64,000 nucleotides of DNA, from the NCBI GenBank assembly GCA_018267965.1, contig JAFDXK010000001.1, forward strand, positions 62,001-126,000, read 5' to 3'. This stretch comes from Bacteroidota bacterium (lineage in GTDB: Bacteria; Bacteroidota; Bacteroidia; Chitinophagales; Chitinophagaceae). The notes below the pieces were generated by a model, which ran no database searches, had not been told where the DNA came from, and saw only the letters and a program-made list of their open reading frames with translations. Shown here in pieces: positions 27,424 through 33,786 of this stretch. The translations under genes and the position numbers were made by a program. Numbering within the stretch: position 1 is the first letter of the stretch; each line of letters begins with the position of its first letter.

Positions 27424-27800
27424 ATTTCCAGTATTTTTTTTACGTTATTCCTGACCTCATCAACCTTATTGCTAAGGATCTTTTTCTCTACCTCGTAAGC
27501 AATCAACCAGCTCCTAAATTCAGCTATCTGGCTCAGCGTGTGCAGCTTTTTAACGGCCTGATTGAAGTTGTTTCCAACTGCGTTTAGCTCGTTGCGAAGC
27601 CGTGTAAGTTCTGTCATTAAGTCATCCTGTGAGGTGTTACGGTAGGTCGTAACAACGGGCTTATCGAAGATGCTGCGGCGTACATAGTCGCTTAGCTTAC
27701 GACAGGTAGAAGCCTTCCATTTCTTTTCAATTTTCGCATACTCATCGGGCGTTAGACGCAGGCCGATAATGCGTGTTCTGTTTGAATTTTGTCCTTCCAT
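27411..27800 (-). CDS. mobA: Relaxosome accessory protein MobA
   Basis: This 129-residue protein starts with the ATG at 27800 (a GTG at 27803 is also possible). The N-terminal ribbon-helix-helix pattern (RIIGLRLTPDEYAKIEKKWKAST, then SDYVRRSIF) marks it as a DNA-binding mobilisation protein; the rest is helical (LTRLRNELNAVGNNFNQAVKKLH). It should bind oriT next to the gene and help the relaxase. It overlaps the relaxase gene by 13 bases. Confidence 0.9.
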   Translation of the reverse strand: MEGQNSNRTRIIGLRLTPDEYAKIEKKWKASTCRKLSDYVRRSIFDKPVVTTYRNTSQDDLMTELTRLRNELNAVGNNFNQAVKKLHTLSQIAEFRSWLIAYEVEKKILSNKVDEVRNNVKKILEIWLQ

Positions 27801-27848
27801 CACTAATCATTTTCACGTTTTCAAACTCATTTATACCTTCCAGACGCC

Positions 27849-27909
27849 CTGCCCACGAGTTCCGAGTGATGGGCAGCCAGATCCGGTTGTTTAACAACCG
27901 TTCATCTGG
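27849..27909. other. Candidate oriT with two adjacent hairpins
   Basis: Two inverted repeats stand next to each other just upstream of mobA. The first is CTGCCCA / TGGGCAG (27849-27855 and 27870-27876). The second is a nested palindrome: outer CCAGAT / ATCTGG (27877-27882 and 27904-27909) and inner CGGTTGTT-T-AACAACCG (27884-27900). oriT sites of mob genes commonly lie upstream of the accessory protein gene and contain such repeats. The nick site itself cannot be located from this sequence. Confidence 0.5.
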
Positions 27910-28034
27910 CCGATTGCGGGAAAGTTGCAATCTTTCAGCCTTTTGAACGTCTTTAAAACATTTTAAAGGCTTCCAGAGTGTGTAAGAAAACAGCTTCAAA
28001 TGAACTAAAGCCTGCCTTACAGCCTCTGTATTAC

Positions 28035-28937
28035 TTATCTCAGTTTTTGTCTTATATGTTTCTTCTCAGCCTTACCGAAATTTATTACCCAGTCGTTGAA
28101 GTCCTTATGGTTTTGATAAAGACTGCTTTCATCTTTGTATTTGGCACTTAGGGAAAGTGCATAGCGACTGCAATTTTGTCCGGTTGCATCCCTGTCCAGA
28201 TAGAGCTTGATAGCGTTATGTTTTTCCATAAAGGGACGTGCAGTTTCAAAGAAGGAAACAGAGTTTAGCACTACAAAATCAAAGCGGTCTTCGGGGTCTT
28301 GTTGATGGATGGCCCTGAAAGAAAGGAAATCGGTAAAGCCTTCAAAGACGATTACTTCATCGGCATTATTATCAAAGCTCGTAATGCCTTTAGGAGAGCT
28401 GCTGGCTTTAAAGTAAGGATTGCGTATTTCAAAGCCTCCCAGATCATTCCTGAAACCGATACCGTAATAGACTTTTCCATTAAGTTCGTAACGCACTTCC
28501 CGGCAGTAACGATCAGCCACATCAACGGGTATTCGCCGTTGTTGCAAATACCTTAAAAGGGCGTTGGAAGACAGCACAAAATCGCCTAAAATCTTTATCT
28601 GCTTTTCCTGTTCTTCTCTCGCAAATGATTGTTGGGAAACCGGCTTTTGAAAGGAAAAATTACCGCTTAAATTCTGGAGTAATTCGGACACGGTACACCC
28701 GTGAAAGAGAATAGCAAAGTCAACCAGGTTGCCGCCTTTGCCAAGACCATGATCGTACCAACGGTTTAGCCTCCTGTTAACCTTAAACGAAGGTGTCTTT
28801 TCATCCCGTAAAGGGGAGTGATACCAATAATCGTTGTTCCTGATCTTTGCAGGTTCATAACCTAAGCCCGCAAGGAAATGAACCATGTCAATTTCTTTGG
28901 CTTCGCTGATGGAAAGCCTGTTTTTACTGAAATCCAT
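28035..28937 (-). CDS. Primase-like protein (toprim, degenerate zinc finger)
   Basis: I chose the ATG at 28937 (GTTATGG context), giving 300 residues that begin MDFSKNRLSISEAKEIDMV. The N-terminal half has the CHC2-type pattern YHSPLRDEKTPSFKV, but the Cys ligands of classic primases are absent, so zinc binding is doubtful. The second half has toprim motifs VIVFEGFTDFLSF and LYLDRDATG. It probably primes DNA synthesis on the transferred strand in the recipient. It is the first gene of the mob block and diverges from the small gene at 29094. Confidence 0.85.
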   Translation of the reverse strand: MDFSKNRLSISEAKEIDMVHFLAGLGYEPAKIRNNDYWYHSPLRDEKTPSFKVNRRLNRWYDHGLGKGGNLVDFAILFHGCTVSELLQNLSGNFSFQKPVSQQSFAREEQEKQIKILGDFVLSSNALLRYLQQRRIPVDVADRYCREVRYELNGKVYYGIGFRNDLGGFEIRNPYFKASSSPKGITSFDNNADEVIVFEGFTDFLSFRAIHQQDPEDRFDFVVLNSVSFFETARPFMEKHNAIKLYLDRDATGQNCSRYALSLSAKYKDESSLYQNHKDFNDWVINFGKAEKKHIRQKLR

Positions 28938-29007
28938 AACCACACATTTATCAAATACACATTCAGTTCTTCTAAGCGAAGTTAAACAGGTGATATGGGA
29001 TTCACCT

Positions 29008-29058
29008 ATCCTCATCATATTTTGATGAGGATGCAGAGAGTAGTGTTATTTACTTTTG
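29008..29058. promoter_or_regulatory. Divergent promoter region with 10-bp palindrome
   Basis: ATCCTCATCA / TGATGAGGAT is a perfect 10-bp inverted repeat with a 5-base centre (29008-29032), lying between the primase gene (minus strand) and the small gene at 29094 (plus strand). On the plus strand the -7 box TACTTTTG (29051-29058) lies 18 bases beyond it, and on the minus strand a near-match TGTATTTG precedes the primase start. The palindrome is well placed to be an operator acting on both. Confidence 0.5.
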
Positions 29059-29093
29059 TGCAGTGAGTATTGTTTAATTAAAATCGTGTGATT

Positions 29094-29381
29094 ATGCTAA
29101 CAACAAGTGATGTAGCCAAAGTGTATGATACTATTCTCAGTATCCCTGGCATGAGTGAAACAGTGAAGATTGACATGAGGATCTCCCGCAAAAACGTATT
29201 GTTATTGCACAGTGTCCTCAAACGTGGGCTGATGGCGAAAGATGATGATAAATCGTCTGCGTTGCTGGAAAGCATTCCGCAGGAAGCATTGCAGGAATTA
29301 CACGTAATTGCTGATGATTATCTTACAAAAGCAGGCTTAACCGAACTAAGTGAAAAACTAAAAGCACTTAGTACCAAATAG
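29094..29381 (+). CDS. Small conserved protein of unknown function
   Basis: The ATG at 29094 (context TGATTATGC) gives 95 residues. The protein is helical and soluble (DVAKVYDTILSIPGMSETVKIDMRISRKNVLLLHSVLKRGL, then LQELHVIADDYLTKAGL). I do not recognise the family. The palindrome at 29008-29032 makes a role in regulation or in the mob block possible. A long hairpin follows the stop. Confidence 0.6.
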   Translation: MLTTSDVAKVYDTILSIPGMSETVKIDMRISRKNVLLLHSVLKRGLMAKDDDKSSALLESIPQEALQELHVIADDYLTKAGLTELSEKLKALSTK

Positions 29382-29398
29382 GCAGGGGTAACGTCAGA

Positions 29399-29456
29399 AA
29401 GCCACTTGGAGAGAATGAATGTTTAGGATATAAACGCTCATCCTTCCAAGTGGCTT
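29399..29456. terminator. Long hairpin between converging genes
   Basis: AAGCCACTTGGA (29399-29410) pairs perfectly with TCCAAGTGGCTT (29445-29456). A second smaller stem, GTTTA / TAAAC (29421-29435), can form inside the loop. It lies between the end of the 29094 gene and the end of the convergent gene at 29483, so it may terminate both, though the T run is short. Confidence 0.5.
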
Positions 29457-29482
29457 GTTTATGTTGTAATTTAAAAATGATG

Positions 29483-29947
29483 TCAATAATTGCGTTTTAC
29501 AATAATCGTAGCAACAGTTAGCTTTTTGCCATTGGTGTCGAGTTCAGAGACATTCATTTCCTGAACCCATGCACTATCAAAATCACCGCGATAAGAAACC
29601 CCTCCGGCCATACGTGCGTCTCCGTACATCAATTGCCGTAAGCTACCGTCTGATTTTACATAGTAATAGTTGTTCCACTTCTTTTTATAATTACTTTGCG
29701 TGTGTAAAGTTCCAGACGCGGGAATTTTAAAAGTGCGTTTTTCACCACTTCGGTTTTCAGGTGCTCCGGCAGGCTCGTTAAAGAATACGGTAGCAGTGCC
29801 ATTAAAGCCTTCAGGTAGCAGGTATATATCTGCCCGCTTTTCGCAATATGTCGTCATTAAAATAGCTGTAGTGAACAGCAGTACCACACCGGTCAAAATG
29901 AGGGGTATTTTGTACGAATCTTTCAATAAAAAAAACTTGCTTTTCAT
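29483..29947 (-). CDS. Membrane-anchored hypothetical protein (DUF6843-like)
   Basis: The 154-residue protein has one membrane anchor (residues 14-33) followed by a periplasmic beta-rich domain. The segment YLLPEGFNGTATVFFNEPAGAP and FKIPASGTLHTQ resembles DUF6843-like proteins from memory, which I cannot check. No catalytic motif is seen. It lies alone on the minus strand and faces the hairpin at 29399. Confidence 0.5.
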   Translation of the reverse strand: MKSKFFLLKDSYKIPLILTGVVLLFTTAILMTTYCEKRADIYLLPEGFNGTATVFFNEPAGAPENRSGEKRTFKIPASGTLHTQSNYKKKWNNYYYVKSDGSLRQLMYGDARMAGGVSYRGDFDSAWVQEMNVSELDTNGKKLTVATIIVKRNY

Positions 29948-30034
29948 AAGTACGGTGATTTTTGCTTGGCATTTTGGATAGATGGTAGTTGGGAAGTAAT
30001 GGGGCGTAGTTACAGTGGAATATTGTAACAGGTC

Positions 30035-30250
30035 TTATGTTTTCTTAGTTACAACCCATCCCTGCTCTGCTCTGATATTTGCTATATTATTCTGCTCTAA
30101 CCACTTTTTGAAAGCAGGCATGTCTTTAGGGGTAAAATGAACGATGTCACCATTTTTTAGCATAATGGTGAAAAAGTCGCTTGCAGCAAGAAACTTCGAT
30201 AATTGTCCCGCAGGGTATTGAAATTCGGGGTAGTGATCGGCTGAAGTCAT
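30035..30250 (-). CDS. Small protein following a structured leader RNA
   Basis: This 71-residue protein (FFTIMLKNGDIVHFTPKDMPAFKKWLEQNNI) looks like one small alpha/beta domain with no signal peptide. The family is not recognised. Its gene is preceded on the minus strand by about 210 bases of highly structured untranslated sequence with its own -7 box, so its expression is probably controlled at the RNA level. Confidence 0.55.
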   Translation of the reverse strand: MTSADHYPEFQYPAGQLSKFLAASDFFTIMLKNGDIVHFTPKDMPAFKKWLEQNNIANIRAEQGWVVTKKT

Positions 30251-30281
30251 GGTCAGTTGCTTTTTAGTTAGTTTCCTCTGA

Positions 30282-30459
30282 CTGTTGCCTGCACAAAAAA
30301 GAGCGCAGGCAACAGCTCACCGCACTGAGGTCTTAGGAAACCCGGCAACGATAAGTGCGCCCACGCCGTAGCATGAGCGTTCTCACTTATGTCCCATTGC
30401 CATTTGAAAGTTCCTAAGTTTCAGTACGGGACTTAAAGCTTAAACGCTTCAAGAATATC
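30282..30459 (-). ncRNA. Candidate structured leader RNA with a 37-bp nested stem and a second hairpin
   Basis: On the minus strand the region 30320-30429 folds into a nested stem made of five blocks. From the base these are CCGTACTGA with TCAGTGCGG (one G-U), CTTAGGAA with TTCCTAAG, GGCAA with TTGCC, ATAAGTG with CACTTAT, and GCTCATGC with GCGTGGGC. The apical loop is C(UACG)G, a UNCG tetraloop that is stable only when the minus strand is transcribed. A second hairpin, CTGTTGCCTGC with GCAGGCAACAG (30282-30315), follows with a U-rich loop. A GAGC/GCTC pair before a T6 run overlaps this hairpin and could act as a competing terminator, but that stem is only 4 bp. It lies between a -7 box and the start codon at 30250. 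Confidence 0.6.
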
Positions 30460-30465
30460 TTGTTA

Positions 30466-30473
30466 CAAAGGTA
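30466..30473 (-). promoter_or_regulatory. Minus-strand -7 box for the structured leader
   Basis: TACCTTTG on the minus strand matches TAnnTTTG. It precedes the structured leader and the gene at 30250, giving a leader of about 210 bases. No convincing -33 TTG was found at the usual distance. Confidence 0.5.
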
Positions 30474-30524
30474 TCAATTTGGAATTACATCCGGCGCATG
30501 TACGAAAAATTTTCGATTTTTCCT

Positions 30525-30532
30525 TATATTTG
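30525..30532 (+). promoter_or_regulatory. -7 box just before the 30538 start codon
   Basis: TATATTTG is an exact match to the consensus -7 box and ends 5 bases before the ATG at 30538, so the transcript would be leaderless or nearly so. Confidence 0.55.
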
Positions 30533-30537
30533 CGGCA

Positions 30538-30849
30538 ATGAAATTTTTTGCACTCATAATGGGCGTATGGTTGCTTATCCTGTCCTGTTTACCTTGTGGT
30601 GACAGCAGGGAGTGCAATGACCAGAGGGCAACAACAATCTCTGCAAATCATCAACAGCATAATCACGACATTGAGCATTGCGCTCCTTTTTGTACTTGTT
30701 CGTGCTGTTCTATATCTATGTCGTGCCATAAAATCCCTATCTACATTATAGCTAAGAAGGTATTTGCGACAAAGAATTATTCTGATTATCCCACTCCTTT
30801 CTGCAAAGAAGTTTCACACGCTATCTGGCAACCGCCTAAAATTTCTTAA
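30538..30849 (+). CDS. Small Cys-rich secreted protein ending IWQPPKIS (DUF6660-like)
   Basis: The ATG at 30538 gives 103 residues. The N-terminus is a signal peptide (MKFFALIMGVWLLILS) followed by CLPCGDSREC, then a His-rich stretch (HQQHNHDIEHC) and CAPFCTCSCCSISM, and the protein ends AIWQPPKIS. The layout resembles DUF6660 proteins as I recall them. Its Cys and His content fits metal binding or sensing at the outer face. It shares a pattern with the genes at 12317 and 33345, each near a metal-export module. Confidence 0.65.
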   Translation: MKFFALIMGVWLLILSCLPCGDSRECNDQRATTISANHQQHNHDIEHCAPFCTCSCCSISMSCHKIPIYIIAKKVFATKNYSDYPTPFCKEVSHAIWQPPKIS

Positions 30850-31120
30850 TCTACTTTCTTATCGGTTTGCGTAGTAGGCCCAAAGGGGCTACGCTTTGAA
30901 GTGTTCTGTCTTCAAAATCTTTTCCGTTGAACAAAAAAGTAAGCAAAAGAAAGCCCGCTCAGTCCACTATTGCGAGGGTTTTAAGAATCGTATTCATAGG
31001 TCTGTGTTGCGCAGTATTAATTGCAGCGATTATAGACCGTCTTATGCACTGGTACTCGCATGTAAGCCATTAAAAGGTTGCCTGTGACAATGCCATGAAA
31101 CAAATAATCCACTCCAATCT

Positions 31121-31573
31121 ATGACAAGTAACATGGAAAGAGGAACAGAGCTTAAATTAATAAGCAAGAATACCAGGCCAACAAGTATGCGGATCTTGGT
31201 GTACGACTATCTGAATATCCAGACTGCCGCTTTGTCTCTTACTGAGATTGAAGCCTACTTTCACAAGGCAGATAAAGTAACTATTTATCGAACGTTGAAG
31301 ACCTTTGAAGAAAAAGGAATAGTACATAGGATTCAGGACAACAACATTACAAAGTATAGGCTGTGTGATGAAGGATGCAGTGAGCATATACATAAGGATC
31401 ATCACCTACATTTTTACTGTAAAGTATGTAAGCAGACTACCTGTAAAAAGGATATATCCTTTCCTGGGAATGTAAAAACTGATTTTAGAATTGACGAGAT
31501 CCAGATTTTCGCTAAAGGGATATGTGAGTTATGCCTCGCGAGTGGTAAGCAGAGAAAACACGTCAAACGATAG
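31121..31573 (+). CDS. Fur-family metalloregulator
   Basis: The 150-residue protein has a winged-helix domain (LSLTEIEAYFHKADKVTIYRTLKTFEEKGIVHRI) and a metal-binding C-terminal domain with HKDHHLHFYCKVCKQTTC and the CELC pair that bind structural zinc. This is the pattern of the Fur/Zur group, which represses or controls metal genes according to Zn or Fe. It stands at the head of the second metal island and probably controls at least part of it. An alternative start lies at residue 5 (MERG). Confidence 0.85.
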   Translation: MTSNMERGTELKLISKNTRPTSMRILVYDYLNIQTAALSLTEIEAYFHKADKVTIYRTLKTFEEKGIVHRIQDNNITKYRLCDEGCSEHIHKDHHLHFYCKVCKQTTCKKDISFPGNVKTDFRIDEIQIFAKGICELCLASGKQRKHVKR

Positions 31574-31628
31574 ATCGTGGGTTTTAATAAACAAACAGAT
31601 TTGATAATTTTAAAGAAAACGTATTGTT

Positions 31629-32198
31629 ATGGCAACAAAAAAAGGACTGACTAACATAATAGTCGCATTTCTGTTTTCTCTCCTTATTCCCATCATTGGG
31701 TATTATTATCTTGGAACTTTATATGCAAGTATTTTTTTGATAGGATATCTCGGCGGTTTTATTCTTTGGATTCTGATCCCATCCCGCACGTCCTGGGCTT
31801 TGCTTAAAACACCATACTGGCTGACGCTGCTTGCCTTTCTGTTTCTTCATAAGGTAGAAGAAAACCGTATGAAGTTTTTCGAGGTTGTTTCAGAAAAAAT
31901 AACTGGCGGCACAGTTCCTGAATTTGGTGTTGGGCTTGTTATCGGCCTGTTGATATTACCCATAGGCGCTTGGCTGGTCATACCCCTGCTTCTTAAACGT
32001 AAACATGAACTTGGCTATTACGCTATCTGGACACTTTTCGCATCAATGGGGATATCAGAGCTTGCACATTATTTTTTCCCGCTTATGACAAACGATCCAT
32101 ACGGCTATTTTCCAGGTATGCTAAGTGTTGTTGTACTGGCTCCATTAGCATGGTGGGGTATGTACAGGCTGGTTAAAAAGGGCCCTAAAACTGCTTAA
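31629..32198 (+). CDS. HXXEE-like membrane protein
   Basis: The 189-residue protein has six hydrophobic segments, with the motif FLHKVEENRMKFFE in the middle and ELAHYFFPLM later, which resembles the HXXEE domain (a membrane family with a conserved His and Glu pair). Its role is unknown. It begins in a TTGTTATGG context 55 bases after the Fur gene and is followed closely by another membrane protein. Confidence 0.6.
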   Translation: MATKKGLTNIIVAFLFSLLIPIIGYYYLGTLYASIFLIGYLGGFILWILIPSRTSWALLKTPYWLTLLAFLFLHKVEENRMKFFEVVSEKITGGTVPEFGVGLVIGLLILPIGAWLVIPLLLKRKHELGYYAIWTLFASMGISELAHYFFPLMTNDPYGYFPGMLSVVVLAPLAWWGMYRLVKKGPKTA

Positions 32199-32214
32199 CC
32201 TAAAATTTAAAGAC

Positions 32215-32523
32215 ATGAATGCTGGACTGGAAATAGAATTGGCCGAACTCCTTTTGCTGCAACTATTCGCTTTTGTCTTGTTTGGCCGGTTTGAAGTAGA
32301 AACACACGCCGCTCGCAGAATTATAAAATGGTTCGTGATCTATGGGATAACTGTCGGGATTTATTACTGGTTAGGGCATTGGGCAGCTTTAGTTCCTGTG
32401 CTGGCTGTAATTCCAGGTTCTATTTATCATGTTGTGTGGTGTAAAAAAAATGGCATTCACCCGTTGAAAGCAACGCCACGGAAAAAATATTATCAGCTAC
32501 GGGGATGGAAATGGGAAGAATAA
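32215..32523 (+). CDS. Small membrane protein
   Basis: The 102-residue protein has three hydrophobic segments, ending in a basic tail (KATPRKKYYQLRGWKWEE). The family is not recognised. It lies 16 bases after the HXXEE-like gene and 38 bases before the transglutaminase-like gene, so the three are likely co-transcribed. Confidence 0.6.
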   Translation: MNAGLEIELAELLLLQLFAFVLFGRFEVETHAARRIIKWFVIYGITVGIYYWLGHWAALVPVLAVIPGSIYHVVWCKKNGIHPLKATPRKKYYQLRGWKWEE

Positions 32524-32561
32524 ACAAAAGCAAATAGTAGCTATTCAAATGAATAAAAAAT

Positions 32562-33296
32562 ATGAACAACTACTTGACAGAAACTAAAATCCTGGATTAT
32601 TCTAATGCCTCCATTCAACAATTGATAGAACAAAGGCAATGGAAAAAACTGGATACTGTCGCCCGGATAAAAGCCACCTACAATTTTGTTCGCGATGAAA
32701 TCAAATTTGGCTACAACCTTGCAGACGACATTGCAGCATCACAGGTGTTGGCAGACGGCTATGGCCAATGCAATACCAAAGCCACTTTGTTAATGGCGCT
32801 TCTTCGAGCAACAGGCGTTCCAAACCGGATTCATGGATTTACTATTGACAAAGCATTACAAAAAGGTGCTATTACTGGATTATGGTATAGCCTTTCACCA
32901 CGAAATATTTTGCATAGTTGGGTAGAAGTATATGTGGATGAACAATGGTATTTCTTAGAGGGGGTTATTTTAGATAAGGGCTATTTGACCGAATTGCAAA
33001 AGCAGTTCAATGATTGCAAAACTACCTTCTGCGGTTACGGCGCCTATACCAGTAATTTTGATAATCCACCGATAGAGTGGAATCTGAATAATACATTCAT
33101 TCAGGATAAAGGGATTAATCAGGACTTCGGCATATTCGATACCCCGGATGAATTTTACGCCAAACATCAACAGGAGCTTTCCAGCATAAAAAAATTCATA
33201 TTCAGAAATATTGTTAGGCATAAGATGAATAAAAACGTAGAAAGGATAAGAAACGGTACTGATAGATATGGTGTGAATAGCATGGCCTTACTTTGA
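32562..33296 (+). CDS. Transglutaminase-like (cysteine-protease fold) protein
   Basis: The 244-residue protein has the triad of the transglutaminase-like family: Cys in DGYGQCNTKATLLMALLRATGVPNR, His in ILHSWVEVYVDEQW, and a following acidic residue. It has no signal peptide, so it is cytoplasmic or secreted by another route. Such enzymes cleave or form isopeptide or peptide bonds. The link to metal resistance is unclear; it is placed between membrane proteins and the efflux genes. Confidence 0.8.
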   Translation: MNNYLTETKILDYSNASIQQLIEQRQWKKLDTVARIKATYNFVRDEIKFGYNLADDIAASQVLADGYGQCNTKATLLMALLRATGVPNRIHGFTIDKALQKGAITGLWYSLSPRNILHSWVEVYVDEQWYFLEGVILDKGYLTELQKQFNDCKTTFCGYGAYTSNFDNPPIEWNLNNTFIQDKGINQDFGIFDTPDEFYAKHQQELSSIKKFIFRNIVRHKMNKNVERIRNGTDRYGVNSMALL

Positions 33297-33327
33297 ACTT
33301 TGCAATCGGATTGCATTACATTGTTTA

Positions 33328-33335
33328 TAACTTTG
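33328..33335 (+). promoter_or_regulatory. -7 box close to the 33345 start codon
   Basis: TAACTTTG (exact match to TAnnTTTG) ends 9 bases before the ATG at 33345. A TTTG at 33299-33302 may be the -33 element, with a 25-base spacer. Confidence 0.55.
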
Positions 33336-33344
33336 CATTGAACT

Positions 33345-33668
33345 ATGAAGTGGTTTGCGTTAACATTGGTATTTTATCTCTCAGCACTTCTTTTAGTGCC
33401 GTGTAGCGATGCAATTAATCGCTGTGAAAGAGGTACGCCAACTTCTCAAAGGGAATCGCATAACCATAGTCAGGACAAAAATGATAATTGTACTCCTTTT
33501 TGTCACTGTAATTGCTGTAGTGTGTCTATGGCAACCTATAACTTCAACCTTCCTGAACTTAATATCCCCTTGCCAGCCTTCTCAGGCCAAAAAGTTGCAT
33601 TACGGGATTTCCATTTTACTTCCCGTTATGTCGGTAATATCTGGCAGCCACCCCGGATCGTAGCATAA
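33345..33668 (+). CDS. Small Cys-rich secreted protein ending IWQPPRIVA (DUF6660-like)
   Basis: The 107-residue protein has a signal peptide (MKWFALTLVFYLSALLLV, then PCSDAINRC), a His-containing linker (ESHNHSQDKNDN), the Cys cluster CTPFCHCNCCSVSM, and the end IWQPPRIVA. It closely matches the order of motifs in the protein at 30538. It directly precedes the RND efflux genes (118 bases) and may bind metal in the periplasm or report on it. Confidence 0.65.
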   Translation: MKWFALTLVFYLSALLLVPCSDAINRCERGTPTSQRESHNHSQDKNDNCTPFCHCNCCSVSMATYNFNLPELNIPLPAFSGQKVALRDFHFTSRYVGNIWQPPRIVA

Positions 33669-33786
33669 TATTTCTTCAACAAGCATGAAGAGCCAACCAG
33701 TAGAATGGATTGGTAATTTCCGCTATACATCAAAAGCCAGTTCTATAATCTGTATAGAGCTACATTAATTATTAATAAAAATAATC

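Noticed and set aside
30282-30459. Structured RNA as a retron or group II intron
   Set aside because: No reverse transcriptase gene is nearby and the stem layout does not fit the catalytic intron domains.
30896-31087. Plus-strand open frame of 63 residues
   Set aside because: It begins in the tail of the 30538 region, has no family pattern and lacks any start signal; it is treated as spacer before the Fur gene.
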